Counted from the stretch's first letter, positions 32,201-43,700 are shown. The stretch: 64,000 bases of DNA from Cryoendolithus antarcticus (GCA_002077065.1 NAJO01000029.1:372001-436000); one strand, 5' to 3'. The notes: generated from the sequence alone by a model not told the origin. Numbers and translations are program-made.

Positions 32201-34100
32201 AGTTTCAGACCTGTTCGAAGTATCCGGCAATGATGCAGAGACAGTAAAGCGCTGTGAGGAGGTGATAAGGCACCTTCGGAAGAGCGAAGACATCTTTGCG
32301 TTACTGTCTCGCATCCAAGGCTTCGCACTGCCGTTGGCTGGCAGCCAATACATGAATCGACTCTGCAACGAGCTTGTGGCCGATCTCACAGGTCTAGATC
32401 CAGAGACCGCTGAGCCGGCGGTCTTCCGTGGTCTAGTCACCCTGAACGCAGTGCTCCGCACACAGGAGGATATGGCCGAGTGCATTGCAAAGCAGCGTTT
32501 GATCTTCCTCGTTAAGCACGTGGTAGCATGGCTGCAGGGCTCTGGGTCCGAGGCAGTCATTACCGAGACTGCAAAGTTGCTTCCAAGTCTACTACCGGCT
32601 ATGAAAGACATGTATGGTGAGCACTGGACACAAATACTCGAGGCACTCGAAGCGATCTGGTCGAATTTGCAAGCAGGGGAGCTGACAGAGACATGCGTAC
32701 CCACACTACATGCAACTCTCAAGCTACTTGGCACCTTGCGCGGCTTAGCTACCGAGGATGAAGCGAACGAAGATCTCTGCGATGCACTCAAGGCTCACGA
32801 TGGTAAGATCTTCTCCAGCTTGCTTGCCCTTCTAGTGTCGAGCAGTCAAGTCCCCGATCACGCACATCAGCCCCGGCGACTGGTCAACGAGCTTCTTGCA
32901 CGGCAACTCTCCAAATGCAAGTCAAAGACAATGGACGATGTTCACGATCTGTATGCCTTGCTCGGCTCAAAGTCACGGGCTGTGCAAGGCGCAGCTTTCG
33001 AGCTTCTGCACGCAAGCATACCTGTCGCGCAGGAACAAATCTCCATCGACGCGGCTATCGAGAGCAAGACAGCGAGTCTACCGGATGAGTTGCTGTCCCT
33101 GATTCTGGAGGTTCCATCGTTAGACCTTATGGAAGACAACGATGACAGTGATCTTCCGCAAGAGCTACAGAGCTACCTCTCCAGCTGGCGGCTTCTGTTC
33201 GATCACTTCGACGGCTCAAGCTACAAAGTCAAGAGTGACTACATCGAGCAGCTGAAGGATGGTGCATACCTTCCTGGACTGTTGGACATGGCTTTGGAAT
33301 ATCTGGGTCACACGAGGGGTAAGCCTGTGGATGTTGCACGCTTCGACATTGCGATTTACCAGTCCGGCCTGCAAGACAAGCCTGCAGTAGACCTTCAGTG
33401 GCTACTCACGCATCTTTTCTACCTATCCCTACTGCACTTGCCTAGCCTCACGAAGTCTTACTACCTTGACGTCCGATCACGTCAGACTTCACAAGCAGTC
33501 GAAACCTGGACAGCGAAGTTCATCAGCCCGCCGATAATTACGACGAGCTTACAAGCTGTCGCCGACTGGAGCGAGAAGAGCGTCAGGGAAGACCCGGAAT
33601 ACGAGAAGATGGCCGTCAAGGTCGGCATGCGCAGTCGTGAGATAAGCGTCTCGTACGTGGTCGACGAGCAGACGATGGCCATCAAGATCGTGCTTTCCGA
33701 AGCATATCCTCTAGCCAGCGCCCAGGTCGTCGGTGTCAGCCGCGTCGCAGTCAAAGAAGAGAAGTGGCAGAGCTGGCTTCGCAGCTGTCAGGGCGTCATC
33801 ACCTTCTCGGTACGTTACTTCCTCTCCCTTCCCGTCAGCATTCCATCCCACTGACTCACCTCACAGAACGGCTCCATCATCGACGGCCTCTCAGCCTGGC
33901 GCAAGAACGTTACTGGCGCTCTCAAAGGCCAGACTGAGTGCGCTATCTGCTACTCCATCATCTCAGGCGATAAGCAGCTACCCACGAAACGCTGTCCGAC
34001 GTGCAAGAACTTGTTCCATGCGAGCTGTTTGTACAAATGGTTCAAGACGAGCAATGCGAGTACTTGTCCGTTGTGTAGGGAAGCGTTTAACTTCAATTGA
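29214..34100 (+). CDS. LTN1: Listerin, ribosome quality control E3 ubiquitin ligase
   Basis: Two exons, 29214-33809 and 33867-34100, encode 1609 residues; the 57-nt intron has a GTACGT donor, a CTGAC branch site and a CACAG acceptor. The N-terminus (MSKKFKSQASSARL...GFGSTAFGSS, then LDYSGISDANVVVTLKSLSKRD) matches the conserved listerin N-terminal domain that touches the 60S subunit. A very long helical HEAT/ARM-like rod follows. Exon 2 supplies the C-terminal RING: CAIC...RCPTCKNLFHASCLYKWF...STCPLC. Without splicing the RING would be lost. Ltn1 ubiquitinates nascent chains stalled on 60S subunits with Rqc2. An in-frame ATG at 29145 would add 23 residues; the later one is preferred because the family begins with MSKKFKSQ-like residues. 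Confidence 0.95.
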
Positions 34101-34755
34101 GTGGTTGGGCGGTGCTTCACTGACAACGAGAAAGTCCATGCTGTTCACGCGAGAGCATAGAAGAAATAGTACGCAACGACAAGAGAGCCATGGGTGCTTC
34201 GAGTGGAGCTGGCACGATAAGATTCGGGCAGACAATTGGGTGTAGCTTATTGTGCAAAGCAGCCATCGACTCCGGCTACGAGGCACGATAGATATGTACA
34301 TAAATACAGACTTCACTAATCTCATGTGGCCTGAACTTGTACCTGACTAGTGGTTTCCGGCACCGTTTGCTCAACGACAAGTCATGCATACTTCAAGGAC
34401 AAGATGGGTAGACATAGTATCAGATAGGCAAGCACCTGGTGAGACACGTAAACGGACGACATCGTCAATGCTGGGGTCAATCTTTCATTGTTTCTCGTCA
34501 ACCCTCCCCCTCGCCATCATGCAGTAGTAACCAGTAGCTCGCAGAACCGAAGCGCACCAATCCCTCGCGAGATCCATACCACTCCACCCCGCTCCCCACC
34601 CATCATGCCTCCATATCACTGCTGCAGCAAAGTCGCCATTGCCGTCGTCATCATCACCCCAGCACCCGTAGACTTCCTCTCCAGAACAACCGAGCAAGAA
34701 GCCTCCATCCGTGATTGCAGTTTCGACAATAGCTCTAGACGTTCAGGTAGCCGTT
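34101..34755. other. Convergent 3' region, 655 bp
   Basis: Lies between the stops of LTN1 (plus) and the cold-shock gene (minus). It is presumably 3' UTRs and terminators. No gene is seen. Confidence 0.45.
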
Positions 34756-35087
34756 CTACTGCTGCCCCTCGAGCCTGACCTTGTCGGCCTGCATGCCCTT
34801 CTGACCCTCGACGGCCTCGAAGGTGACGCGCTGGCCTTCCTGGAGGGTCTTGTAGCCTTGGACCTGTGAGTGGGGTTGTTAGTGGTGTGCTTTGCTAGGT
34901 GCGGTGGGTAAACGTGGCAACGCAGAGAGGGCAGGAAGTTGGTAGTAGTGACGGGGAAGGAGAGAAGGCTTACCTCGATGGCGCGGAAGTGCACGAACAG
35001 ATCAGCGCCGTTCTCAGGGCTGATGAAGCCGAAGCCCTTGGTCTCGTTGAACCACTTGACAGTGCCAGATTGACGCTCGCCGGACAT
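34756..35087 (-). CDS. Single-domain cold-shock protein
   Basis: Two exons, 35087-34974 and 34863-34756, encode 73 residues, the size of bacterial CspA. The 110-nt intron (GTAAGC donor, CTCACAG acceptor) falls in phase 0 after FRAIE. The domain is complete. It reads [22 protein letters not shown] with RNP-1-like KGFGFI, then ADLFVHF as RNP-2, and ends with [20 protein letters not shown]. In bacteria the fold binds single-stranded RNA/DNA and melts RNA secondary structure. In filamentous fungi single-domain versions occur with little known of their role; an RNA chaperone role is an inference. No targeting signal is seen. Confidence 0.93.
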
Positions 35088-35770
35088 GATTGCTGTTGTT
35101 ATTGGTGGGGGTAGGGTTGAGTGAGTGTGGTGTTGGTGATTGAAGTGGAGGAGTCGCGTGTTGATATTGCAATTAGTCTTGCAAAAGTTTTGTTTGTTGG
35201 TGGTGAGTGAGGACAAGTGCAAATGAAACAAGCAAACTTAGACTTCTCTTCAACGGAACGACCGCGCCTGCTGGCTCTTTCCTTCACAAAATTCCAGAAT
35301 TGCCCCGCTATTGGCAGGTGCGAACAATCGGAGCTGGCTCCATTCAGGTGCAGCAAAAGTGAAGAATGGGACGATCGATCATGACGCATTGGTGAACTTC
35401 CCGTCGTGGCACCTCGATGAGCCGCGCGCACGTGACCACAACACATTTGAGAGTGATGTTAAACTCAATATACATACCATGGTCGATACACACTATTGAG
35501 ACATCCCATCGAGCCATGTACTTTTCTCCAGCGTAATGCAAGAGCAGTAGCCATAGTCGCATGCAGCCGAGTCATGCGCCTTTGTCCGCTGCGAAAGCAA
35601 GTAAAAGCAAGCCAGTACCCGTCCTTCCCTCCAGCGCTTGGTCTAGAAGGTAGGGTCCGGCAACGAGAATAGTACACGCAACCGTCAAGCAAGCAATCTC
35701 GATATTCACACACCGCAGCACTCTCATCTCGTCACCGGCTTCCTCACGTGTCTCGCGTCATCGTCACCCT
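35088..35770. other. Intergenic region, 683 bp
   Basis: Lies upstream of the cold-shock gene and downstream of the FKBP gene (both minus). Just upstream of the cold-shock start the plus strand is GT/TG-rich (about 35100-35215). No gene is seen. Confidence 0.45.
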
Positions 35771-37326
35771 CTATTTCCCCTTGTTGATCTCCATCAGCTT
35801 CAAGTCGAAGATGAGCGTGGCGTTGGGAGGGATGTCCTTGCCAGCGCCCTTGCTGCCGTACGCCAGATGGGCGGGCACAGTGATGCGACGCTCGCCGCCA
35901 ACGCTCATGCCGGCCACACCGATGTCCCAGCCGCCAATGACCTCGCCAGAACCGAGCTTGAAGCCGAATGGCTTGCCCTTCTTATTGCTGTCGAAGACCT
36001 TGTTGTCCTTCTGCAGCTTGCCGATGTAGCGCATGCCGATACGGTCGCCCTTCTTAGCGGCTGGACCGGTACCGATCTTCTTATCATCGATGGTGACACC
36101 CTGGACTGTTTTGATACCGGTAGAGGTCTTGGCCTTGCTGTCGGGCGTTTTGGAGGGAGTAGGACCCTGCTCGAGCTCCTTGGCAAACTGAACGGACTTC
36201 TTGTCGGCACCGTTCGCGGAAGATGGAGCATCCTGTGCGCCTGCTGCGGCAGCGGTGCCGTCGTTCTTCTTGAGCTTCTTTTGCTGCTTCTTGCTGAGCT
36301 TGGCGTCGCCATTGGTAAGTGGCTCAGCCTTGGACTCGGTGATCATCGCATCGAGGCTGGGCGCAGCCTCCTCCTCAGCAGCGCGCTTGTTCTTGCCCTT
36401 CTTCGCATCAGCCTTCTTGGGTGCCTCAACGAGCTTTGGGGCCTCCTCCTCGAGGAGCTCAGTGATGCGTGGGTCCTCCATGTCATCGAGCTCATCTTCC
36501 TCGTCGTCGTAGTCAAGCTCATCCTCATCGGGCGACAGGTCGTATTCCTGCTCGTCGTCATCGCTGTCGTACTCCTCATCGTGATCGTGCTGCTCTACAG
36601 GCTCGACGTAGTTGCCGGTGAGGTAGATGGTGTGTGTGCCGGACACCTTGAACCAGACGCGCTCGTTCTCGCCGATGGTGAGGTTAAGGGTTTGCTGGTA
36701 TTGCTGGAAGGATATTAGCTTGAGATCATGCAAGAATCCAGCATACCGCGTACCTTGGTCGGGTCGAGAGTGCAGATGACAAACTCCTCGATCTCGGCTC
36801 CCTCCATGTCCTCGTCGTCCGACTCGTCATTAGAGTCCTCGTCGCTGGCAGGCTGCTTGCCCAATGCCTTAGCAGACTTGGACCTGACACCGTTCGTCTT
36901 CGCCTCGTCAACGTCCATCGCGTCCTGCTCTAGCAACTTCTTGATGGCAGCAGTGGCAGCGGCCTTGCGAGCAGCCTTGGACTTGGTGGGATCGCTAGGA
37001 CCGCCGTTGACAGCCTCGTCATCCTCGTCGTCATCCTCTCCATCACTGCTGTCTTCAGCGAGCATGCGCTCCATTTCGTCGGCATCGAAATCCTCATCAT
37101 CCTCGGAATCGTCCTCGTCGTCCTCCGAATCCTCGAAGATCAGAGGCTGGCGGATAATTTTGAGAGTCGAGCGGGGATGCGCGACCTCGTCACCCTCAGG
37201 CGCAGCACTAGGGTCGATCGCGGCCATAGTGATGTTGAAGGCGGAGGGAATGTCGGAGCGGGCAGAGATGGCGACATCGCCTGCGGGCACCTCGAGGCCA
37301 TAGACAGCCATGGGAAGAAGCGCCAT
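35771..37326 (-). CDS. FPR4: Nucleolar FKBP-type prolyl isomerase, Fpr3/Fpr4-like
   Basis: Two exons, 37326-36754 and 36703-35771, encode 501 residues; the 50-nt intron has a GTACGC donor and a GCTAAT branch site. The N-terminal nucleoplasmin-like domain ([17 protein letters not shown]...) is interrupted by long acidic tracts ([31 protein letters not shown]). A Lys-rich segment ([12 protein letters not shown]) follows. The C-terminal FKBP domain (about 395-501) shows [35 protein letters not shown] and [10 protein letters not shown]...[15 protein letters not shown]. Fpr3/Fpr4 act in the nucleolus/nucleus as histone chaperones and isomerise prolines in histone H3 tails. Which of the two yeast paralogues is closer cannot be decided here. 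Filamentous fungi usually have one. Confidence 0.92.
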
Positions 37327-37892
37327 TGTGTTGTGTTGTACTGTGTGGTTTCGTAGTGATATGTGCTAACGAATGTGTTGTGCTTGCACTGCGCGAGAAG
37401 TATTGAGTCTCCGACAAATTTTGAGAAATCGAGCTCCAGGATATGAACTTTTCGAGCTGAGCGGGAGCGGCCCGCCGAGAGGTAACCTAGAGGCATGCAT
37501 GACAAAAGTGCTGGAATACGCAGCAAGATTCATCGCCCTCACTGACATTGCGGTCGGGTATGTGTTGTCACAGTGCAGCGTGTGGTAGCCTCTGCTTGTC
37601 GTTCTCGCATAACACTGAAGAGATTCACGCCTCAACATCTATGCTGCAATCCCTCCACTCACTGCGAGTACTCCGCTTCTTTTGTCCCCCGCTTGCGATC
37701 TCGAACGTGTGACGTCGCGTGTGCTTGGTGAGGTGGCAGGCAGCACGAACAAAGGGCATAGATACACGTTACTGTTGGCATGATTGTATGTGAGACTGCC
37801 TCATATCCAAAGAATCGATGATCGTCGAGTTTGATGCGAGAGCAGCGCGAGGGCACGCGCGACAAGACTCTACCACGTCCTCAACATGACCC
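37327..37892. promoter_or_regulatory. Divergent FPR4-like/REV1 promoter region, 566 bp
   Basis: No gene is seen. The segment next to the FKBP start is rich in GTTGTG/TGTTGTG on the plus strand (CACAACAC on the coding strand). Confidence 0.4.
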
Positions 37893-40800
37893 TTGCAGCC
37901 CGCCACTATGGGCTCTCGACTAGAGAAGAAATCTACCCTGGTTCGCAAACGTATAGAAGGCCACACCTTTTCTGGCGAGACTGGCGAAGAATATGAGGGA
38001 TCAGCCTTCGGCGGCTTCACTGACTACTTCCGGCGCAAGAAGATCAAGCTTCAGAATCTCGATGCCTCTATCCGCGCCAGTTCAGACAAGCCACAGATCT
38101 TCAAGGGGGTTGTATGCCATGTAAACGGCTACACTCAGCCTTCGCTGAATGACCTGCATAATCTCATCGTCCAGCATGGCGGTGGCTTCATGCAGTACCT
38201 CGATGGCAAGACCATGGTCACGCATATCATTGCGGCGAACCTTACGCCTAAGAAGAAAGAAGAGTTCAAGCGCTATCGTATCGTGAAGCCAGCCTGGATC
38301 GTGGATAGTGTCAACGCCGGTCGTCTGCTTCCATGGGATGCCTACCGAGTAATCGAGGAGGGTGCAGGTCAGAGAGTTCTGGGCTTCGACAATGGCCAGG
38401 TCGTCAGCCAAATTGGCAAGAAATCAGCAGGCTACCGAGAGCAGACCGATACCAGCTGGTACACAAGTCAGCTCAAGGCATCCCAAGCTGTTGCTGGTCC
38501 GTCTAGGCGCGTTGGATCTGCAACGCAGACTGTGACGCCTACGGAGGAGATCGAAGATGACGGATTTCCGTCACTCACTAGCTCCATGGAGCAAGCGATG
38601 CAGGGTGTGCTCCCTTCGCAGACTGCTGCAGATGCCGAGCCGGATGATGCCGAGGATGAGGAGCGCACTACGCTGCAGACGCCGCCACCTTCAAGTCCGC
38701 CGCCAGCCGCAGCTTCTCTCCTGGTGCATCATTTGGTGGAGCGCGCAGCAAGCCCAGAGTTGAACAACGGTCTGGAAACTGCAGCCGGGATCGTAGACAA
38801 GAGTGGCGACAGAACAGCTGTCCAGCCGCAAGAGGTCATCCCCGCGGATGGTCCATTAGAGGAAGAGTCTGCGAAGACTGTGCTACGCCCTCGTGAAGGC
38901 TCGCAAGAGCCAGATTACACCATGGCAGTTATACGAGACTCAGACGCTGTCAACGCAATCGCTCCAGAAGAGTATGCCAAGATGACAGCTGAGGAGCACA
39001 ATGCTGTCCTTTTATCTGATCCTCGCATTCGCAAATCCACGGTCGTACATCCTGACTTCCTGGATCAATACTATCGAGAATCACGACTACACCATTTGTC
39101 TACCTGGAAAGCAGAGCTCAAGTCACAGCTCCAAGCACTGGCGGCAGAGAAGTCCGCAACCCAAAAACCGAAGGTCAAAAAGCTGCCTGGTCAGAGAAGA
39201 TACATCCTGCATGTCGACTTTGATAGCTTCTTTGCTGCAGTATCGCTGAAGAAGCATCCCCAATACATCGACAAGCCTGCAGTAGTGGCACATGGTGGAG
39301 GCTCGGGATCGGAAATCGCAAGCTGCAACTATCCCGCGCGAGACTTCGGCATCAAGAATGGCATGTGGATGAAGCGTGCACAGGAGCTGTGTCCAGATGT
39401 CAAGATCCTGCCTTACGACTTCCCGGGCTACGAAGAAGCAAGTCGCAAGTTCTATGATGCTATCATGGCTACTGGCGGCATTGTGCAAAGTGTCAGCATT
39501 GACGAAGCGCTCGTAGATGTGAGTGACACTTGTATTGCTGAAGGTGGCACAGATGGCGTCAAGAGGAGTGAAGGCTGCCAGGACCGAGAGCAACGGAAGG
39601 CCGACGAATTGGCGCAAGGTCTGCGAGACGAAGTATTGGCCAAAACAGGCTGCGCAGTATCGGTAGGCATCGGTGGCAACATCTTGCTTGCCAAGATCGC
39701 CCTGCGGAAAGCTAAGCCAGCGGGTCAATATCACCTCAAGCCAGAGGATGTACTTGACTTCATTGGACTTCTCGAGGTCCAGTCGCTACCTGGCATCGCT
39801 TGGAGTATCGGTGGCAAGCTCGAAGATATTGGTATCAAACTTGTAAAAGACATCCGGGAGTGTTCACGTGAGAGACTGATCAACACACTCGGACCGAAGA
39901 CTGGTGAGAAGGTATGGGAATACTCTCGCGGCATCGACAAGACCGAAGTTGGTGACCAAGTAATTCGCAAGTCCGTCTCCGCGGAAGTCAACTGGGGTGT
40001 GCGCTTTGAGAATCGCGAGCAAGTGGACGAGTTCATGCAAGGTCTCAGTGCAGAGCTTATGAAGCGGCTGATCAAGGAGCGTGTCAAAGGCAAACAGCTT
40101 ACGATGAAGGTGATGCGGCGGGCTGCAGACGCTCCTCTCGATCCGCCGAAGCATCTTGGTCACGGCAAGTGCGATACGTACAACAAAAGCATGCAACTCG
40201 GTGTGGCAACTAACGATGTAGCCGTGATTGCGAAGGAGGCAATCGCCATGATGCGGTCGTTCAACATCTCGCCGGGTGATCTCAGAGGCATTGGTGTGCA
40301 AATGCAGAAGCTCGAGCCCATCAAGGCTGTCATAGAGGCTCATCACGACGGCAGCCAGCGACGCTTACATTTCAAGCCCGGTGCACCAGCACCGATGGCC
40401 GCACCACCCAAGCCAGTGATGCCACCAAAGCCCGACGATGAGATCCAGGATGATCACAAGACTCCCGAGCACAAACAAATACGCGACATCAATCAGCCAA
40501 GTGTGCGTTTTGAGCCTGCGGCACCAGTAACTCCTTCCAAAAAGCCTTTGAATATTGCTGGCACGCAGTTCATCTTGCCCACACAGGTAGATCCCAAAGT
40601 TCTTGCAGAGTTACCCGCGGACATTCGAGCCAAGCTGGCGAAGCACATCCTCCCATCAACCGAGGGCGACGCAGACAACCAAGCAGTGAAAGCACAGACA
40701 TCGAGACCTGTGTCGAGAGCCGATTTGCCGGCTGTCATGCTACCGAATATGTCTCAACTCGATCCATCAATCCTCTCGGAGCTACCTGATGATGTACGCG

Positions 40801-41591
40801 CAGAGCTCATGAACCTCTACAAATCACCTCGCAAACCTCGCGCTGAGCAAGCAGTTCTACCGCAGTCGCCACGTAAGACCCGCGTCCTCCCACCAATTTC
40901 CAAGCAGCCACTTCGCCGCAAACGCGGTGGCGGCAGCTTATTCGGCAAGTCCAGGGCGAAAGGCGGAGACAACACTCTCACGCAGTCTAACTTCGTCGCC
41001 CGTCCTCAGGCAATAGAAGTGCCTGCACACAGTCGTGACACGACTCCCGCTGCAGTCGACTCAGCCGCCGAGCTCGACCCAGCGTTCCTCGCCGCCCTCC
41101 CGGAAGACATCCGCGCCGAAGTCCTGGCCCAACAGCGACAGTCCCGCCTTCAACGCACAGGAGGCATAGACACCTCGCTTCATCGTCACCGGACGCGAGC
41201 AGCGAAGAAGAAGGATCTTGAGATCCCCGCCGTCCGCGTCATCCGCCTTCCTACTCACCCTGCTGTACCGACATTCACATCCCGCAAGCTTTCTGCATTA
41301 CCTGACTTACGCCAGGCGATCAAGGCTTGGGTCGAGGAGTTCTCGGATGAGGGACCGTATGATGAAGATACGCAGGCTTTAGTGAGATATCTTACGGATG
41401 TCGTGTTGGTTGAGAGGGATCTGGAGAAGGCGCAGCAGGTCGTGCGGTGGGTTGAGTGGGTTCTTGGGGAAGTGGAAGAGGAGCTTGAAGCGGATGTGAA
41501 GGAGGGCTGGGATGGCGCCTTAAAGGAGGTGAAAGGTGGCGTGCAGGAAGCTGTGAGGGAGAGAGGGCTACCGCCTCTGGATCTCCGATAG
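37893..41591 (+). CDS. REV1: Translesion DNA polymerase Rev1
   Basis: A single exon of 1232 residues (a second ATG at 37908 could be used). An N-terminal BRCT domain (about 65-155) has IFKGVVCHVNGYT, HGGGFMQYLDGKTMVTHIIA and KPAWIVDSV. The Y-family catalytic core (about 430-800) contains YILHVDFDSFFAAVSL with the metal-binding DFD and QSVSIDEALVDVS with the SIDE motif. It continues with the helix-hairpin-helix region SLPGIAWSIGGKL. The C-terminal part holds three ubiquitin-binding-motif-like helices with the Leu-Pro core (near residues 895, 955 and 1060: ELPADIRAKL, ELPDDVRAEL, ALPEDIRAEV). The last 100 residues form the helical domain that binds other translesion polymerases. Rev1 inserts dCMP opposite abasic sites and scaffolds polymerase zeta at monoubiquitinated PCNA. 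Confidence 0.97.
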   Translation: MQPATMGSRLEKKSTLVRKRIEGHTFSGETGEEYEGSAFGGFTDYFRRKKIKLQNLDASIRASSDKPQIFKGVVCHVNGYTQPSLNDLHNLIVQHGGGFMQYLDGKTMVTHIIAANLTPKKKEEFKRYRIVKPAWIVDSVNAGRLLPWDAYRVIEEGAGQRVLGFDNGQVVSQIGKKSAGYREQTDTSWYTSQLKASQAVAGPSRRVGSATQTVTPTEEIEDDGFPSLTSSMEQAMQGVLPSQTAADAEPDDAEDEERTTLQTPPPSSPPPAAASLLVHHLVERAASPELNNGLETAAGIVDKSGDRTAVQPQEVIPADGPLEEESAKTVLRPREGSQEPDYTMAVIRDSDAVNAIAPEEYAKMTAEEHNAVLLSDPRIRKSTVVHPDFLDQYYRESRLHHLSTWKAELKSQLQALAAEKSATQKPKVKKLPGQRRYILHVDFDSFFAAVSLKKHPQYIDKPAVVAHGGGSGSEIASCNYPARDFGIKNGMWMKRAQELCPDVKILPYDFPGYEEASRKFYDAIMATGGIVQSVSIDEALVDVSDTCIAEGGTDGVKRSEGCQDREQRKADELAQGLRDEVLAKTGCAVSVGIGGNILLAKIALRKAKPAGQYHLKPEDVLDFIGLLEVQSLPGIAWSIGGKLEDIGIKLVKDIRECSRERLINTLGPKTGEKVWEYSRGIDKTEVGDQVIRKSVSAEVNWGVRFENREQVDEFMQGLSAELMKRLIKERVKGKQLTMKVMRRAADAPLDPPKHLGHGKCDTYNKSMQLGVATNDVAVIAKEAIAMMRSFNISPGDLRGIGVQMQKLEPIKAVIEAHHDGSQRRLHFKPGAPAPMAAPPKPVMPPKPDDEIQDDHKTPEHKQIRDINQPSVRFEPAAPVTPSKKPLNIAGTQFILPTQVDPKVLAELPADIRAKLAKHILPSTEGDADNQAVKAQTSRPVSRADLPAVMLPNMSQLDPSILSELPDDVRAELMNLYKSPRKPRAEQAVLPQSPRKTRVLPPISKQPLRRKRGGGSLFGKSRAKGGDNTLTQSNFVARPQAIEVPAHSRDTTPAAVDSAAELDPAFLAALPEDIRAEVLAQQRQSRLQRTGGIDTSLHRHRTRAAKKKDLEIPAVRVIRLPTHPAVPTFTSRKLSALPDLRQAIKAWVEEFSDEGPYDEDTQALVRYLTDVVLVERDLEKAQQVVRWVEWVLGEVEEELEADVKEGWDGALKEVKGGVQEAVRERGLPPLDLR

Positions 41592-41715
41592 ATTCACGGG
41601 TATCTCTTATGGTAGAGCATTGAATCGATATCAGACCTTTACTGATGTTCCATACGGAGCTACCTCGCCCTGCCTCGATCACGTTGTCACTGCCCTGGAC
41701 GATATCTATACCCTC

Positions 41716-43700
41716 TCAAGCACTCTTCTCACTGTCCAGGCGCTGTCTATTGCTCTTCCTTCTTTTGCGCCAGCTCCTCACCACGATGAACACTCCAGAG
41801 ATACACGCCGTGAGCAGCAAGACTGCCGAGAGCGCCACAAGCGGAGCCCACCATACAGATCCGCGGGGAACTTGCGAAATGTTCATGCCAAAGATACCTA
41901 TCACCAGCGTTACAGGGAGGTAGAAGGAAGCCAGCACTGTAATCCATGTCGATCGGCGGGTCAATTGCATGCTTTGGTGGCTTTCATATACACTGGCGGA
42001 GCTCATAAGAATCTGAAAGCTGTCGATGAGCAGCTTATCGAGATCCCTGGCGCGCTTCAGGATGCTCTCGTAGTTCTCGACAGGAGACAAACACTTTGCC
42101 TTTTCCCGGCGTCTTGTACGAGGGAACAAGTCATAGTACTGCTGAAGTCCTTGTGGTATCTGCGCATTCACGCCCGTGACCTCCTCCTTTGAGAGCTCCA
42201 GCTGCGCACGGTGGTCGTGCAAGGTAGTACCGGTCGTGAGTGATTGATCGGCAAAAGAGGCCTGTGGAATGGCATTTAAGCTAATATGACTGATGTTCTT
42301 TCTCAGAGTCTGCAGGTTCGTTTCCCATATCGAGCTTGAGAGCAATTATAGCAGGCCTTGCGGATCGCACGCTGCCCAGGATGACAGTTCTGCTTCATCC
42401 ATCGAGTGAACGCTATCTGCGGCTGTTGGCTGTAACTCCAATTGTTGCTCTCCACACAGTACCTGGCAAAGCCAAGGGTGACGTGCACAGCTCTGGAGTG
42501 CCCGGTATATACTCTCGCCGCCGTGATTCTGATGGGCGGGGTGATCACTGTCAAAAGGACGCGGCAGTAGGATCCAGTCTTTGGAGCTGGCACTTTCATA
42601 AGTCAATCTTGATCGATGTCCAGAGGGAGGTAATCTGTCAACCAGGATGATGCCTAGACGAATTGTTGTCAGTAGAGAACGGTAGCACATGTTCACTGCG
42701 CTTACATAGGTGCTTCTTTGCTCGTATATACGAAAGCTTCGTCTCGTAGAGGAAGGTGGTCGAACTGAGAGCGTCGCTGTTCAGTGCCCTGGACTTGCGC
42801 GTATGCCAGTCTCTGCTGAAACGCTTCGTAGGTCCACCCGTGTCGAAATCGACTTGAACGTTGGCTGTCAGACTGTGATATCTGCGGGATCGAAAACATA
42901 GCAGTGCCTCGAACTTAGCTCGAATTTGAGTCGTCCCCTTATTATACCGCTCGGCGTCATCGTCAGAGCTTAGTATGGAGCCCTGAACGTCGTGCAATAA
43001 GACCCTACATGCTTTCACAAGAGCAGTGAACTCTTTCCATTCTTCTGGGCTGTTCGCGCCACGGGTCTGCGCTATAGAGTACCCCAGCCCATCAATATAT
43101 GCCTTTAGCCGTGGTAGCATATTGTTCAAAAATGACAGAAGCTTCATAGGTAATGGGTACGAGACCTGGGAGGGGCTCAGAGTGGTTGTGGCGTGTGTAT
43201 GCGAATGCAGTCTCCTCGGCAAGGTCATCGAGGGTGACAGACATCTTCGCAATCTTGTCGCTGAATATCTGAGACCTTGTAGCCTCGTAGTCGTATCCGA
43301 TGAGATGTTCGACAAAGAAGTCAGAATGCATCTGGAGGTGAGACACAGTGCCGAGTGTCTGAATCCATTGCGCGTCGATGTCCTCAATAATGCAAATGGA
43401 GTCGAGCTCCGATTGATACGAGCTCTCTATCCTTGCGACGAGCTTTCGAACATCAACGATATCTTCCTCAACCGGACCATCCTCATCGTAGAAGCTGCAT
43501 TGCGTCTTATGGTGATCCTCAATGTAGTGTTTCCGAATGTGGTTGCCGGACTCCTCAGCTTTCGCAAAAGACAGTCTCAGAGAAAGTGCCACTGCATTCC
43601 TGCGAAGCTTTTGAAGTGGCTTGACTCTTTGATCCGGTTGATCTCGACTCGGTTCTCTGGCGCTGCACTCCAGGGGAGATATCACGGACACGCGCGTCAT
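41716..43700 (-). CDS. CorA-like Mg2+ transporter-family membrane protein (multi-exon, model incomplete)
   Basis: The C-terminal exon (about 42345-41716) ends with two membrane spans. The first, STWITVLASFYLPVTLVIGIFGMNI, carries the CorA-type GMN motif; the second is WWAPLVALSAVLLLTACISGVFIVV, with a basic tail after it. The N-terminal cytosolic part reads from the ATG at 43700 (MTRVSVISPLEC...LRRNAVALSLRLSFAKAEE, then SICIIEDIDAQWIQTLG and DFFVEHL), a pattern shared with fungal CorA-like proteins. A likely 58-nt intron (43160-43103, GTACCC donor, AAAG acceptor) joins it to a frame with DGLGYSIAQTRG. Between about 42900 and 42345 I could not fix the exons; several frames carry plausible pieces such as GIILVDRLPPSG. 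Ion transport is an inference from the GMN motif, as many fungal members are untested. The gene may be intact with four or more exons, or partly decayed. Confidence 0.6.

Noticed and set aside
35867..36718. Plus-strand open frame of 283 codons with a Leu/Val-rich, membrane-like product
   Set aside because: It is the antisense of the acidic and Lys-rich exon of the FKBP gene; long antisense frames arise from GAC/GAG-rich codons and no family is recognisable.
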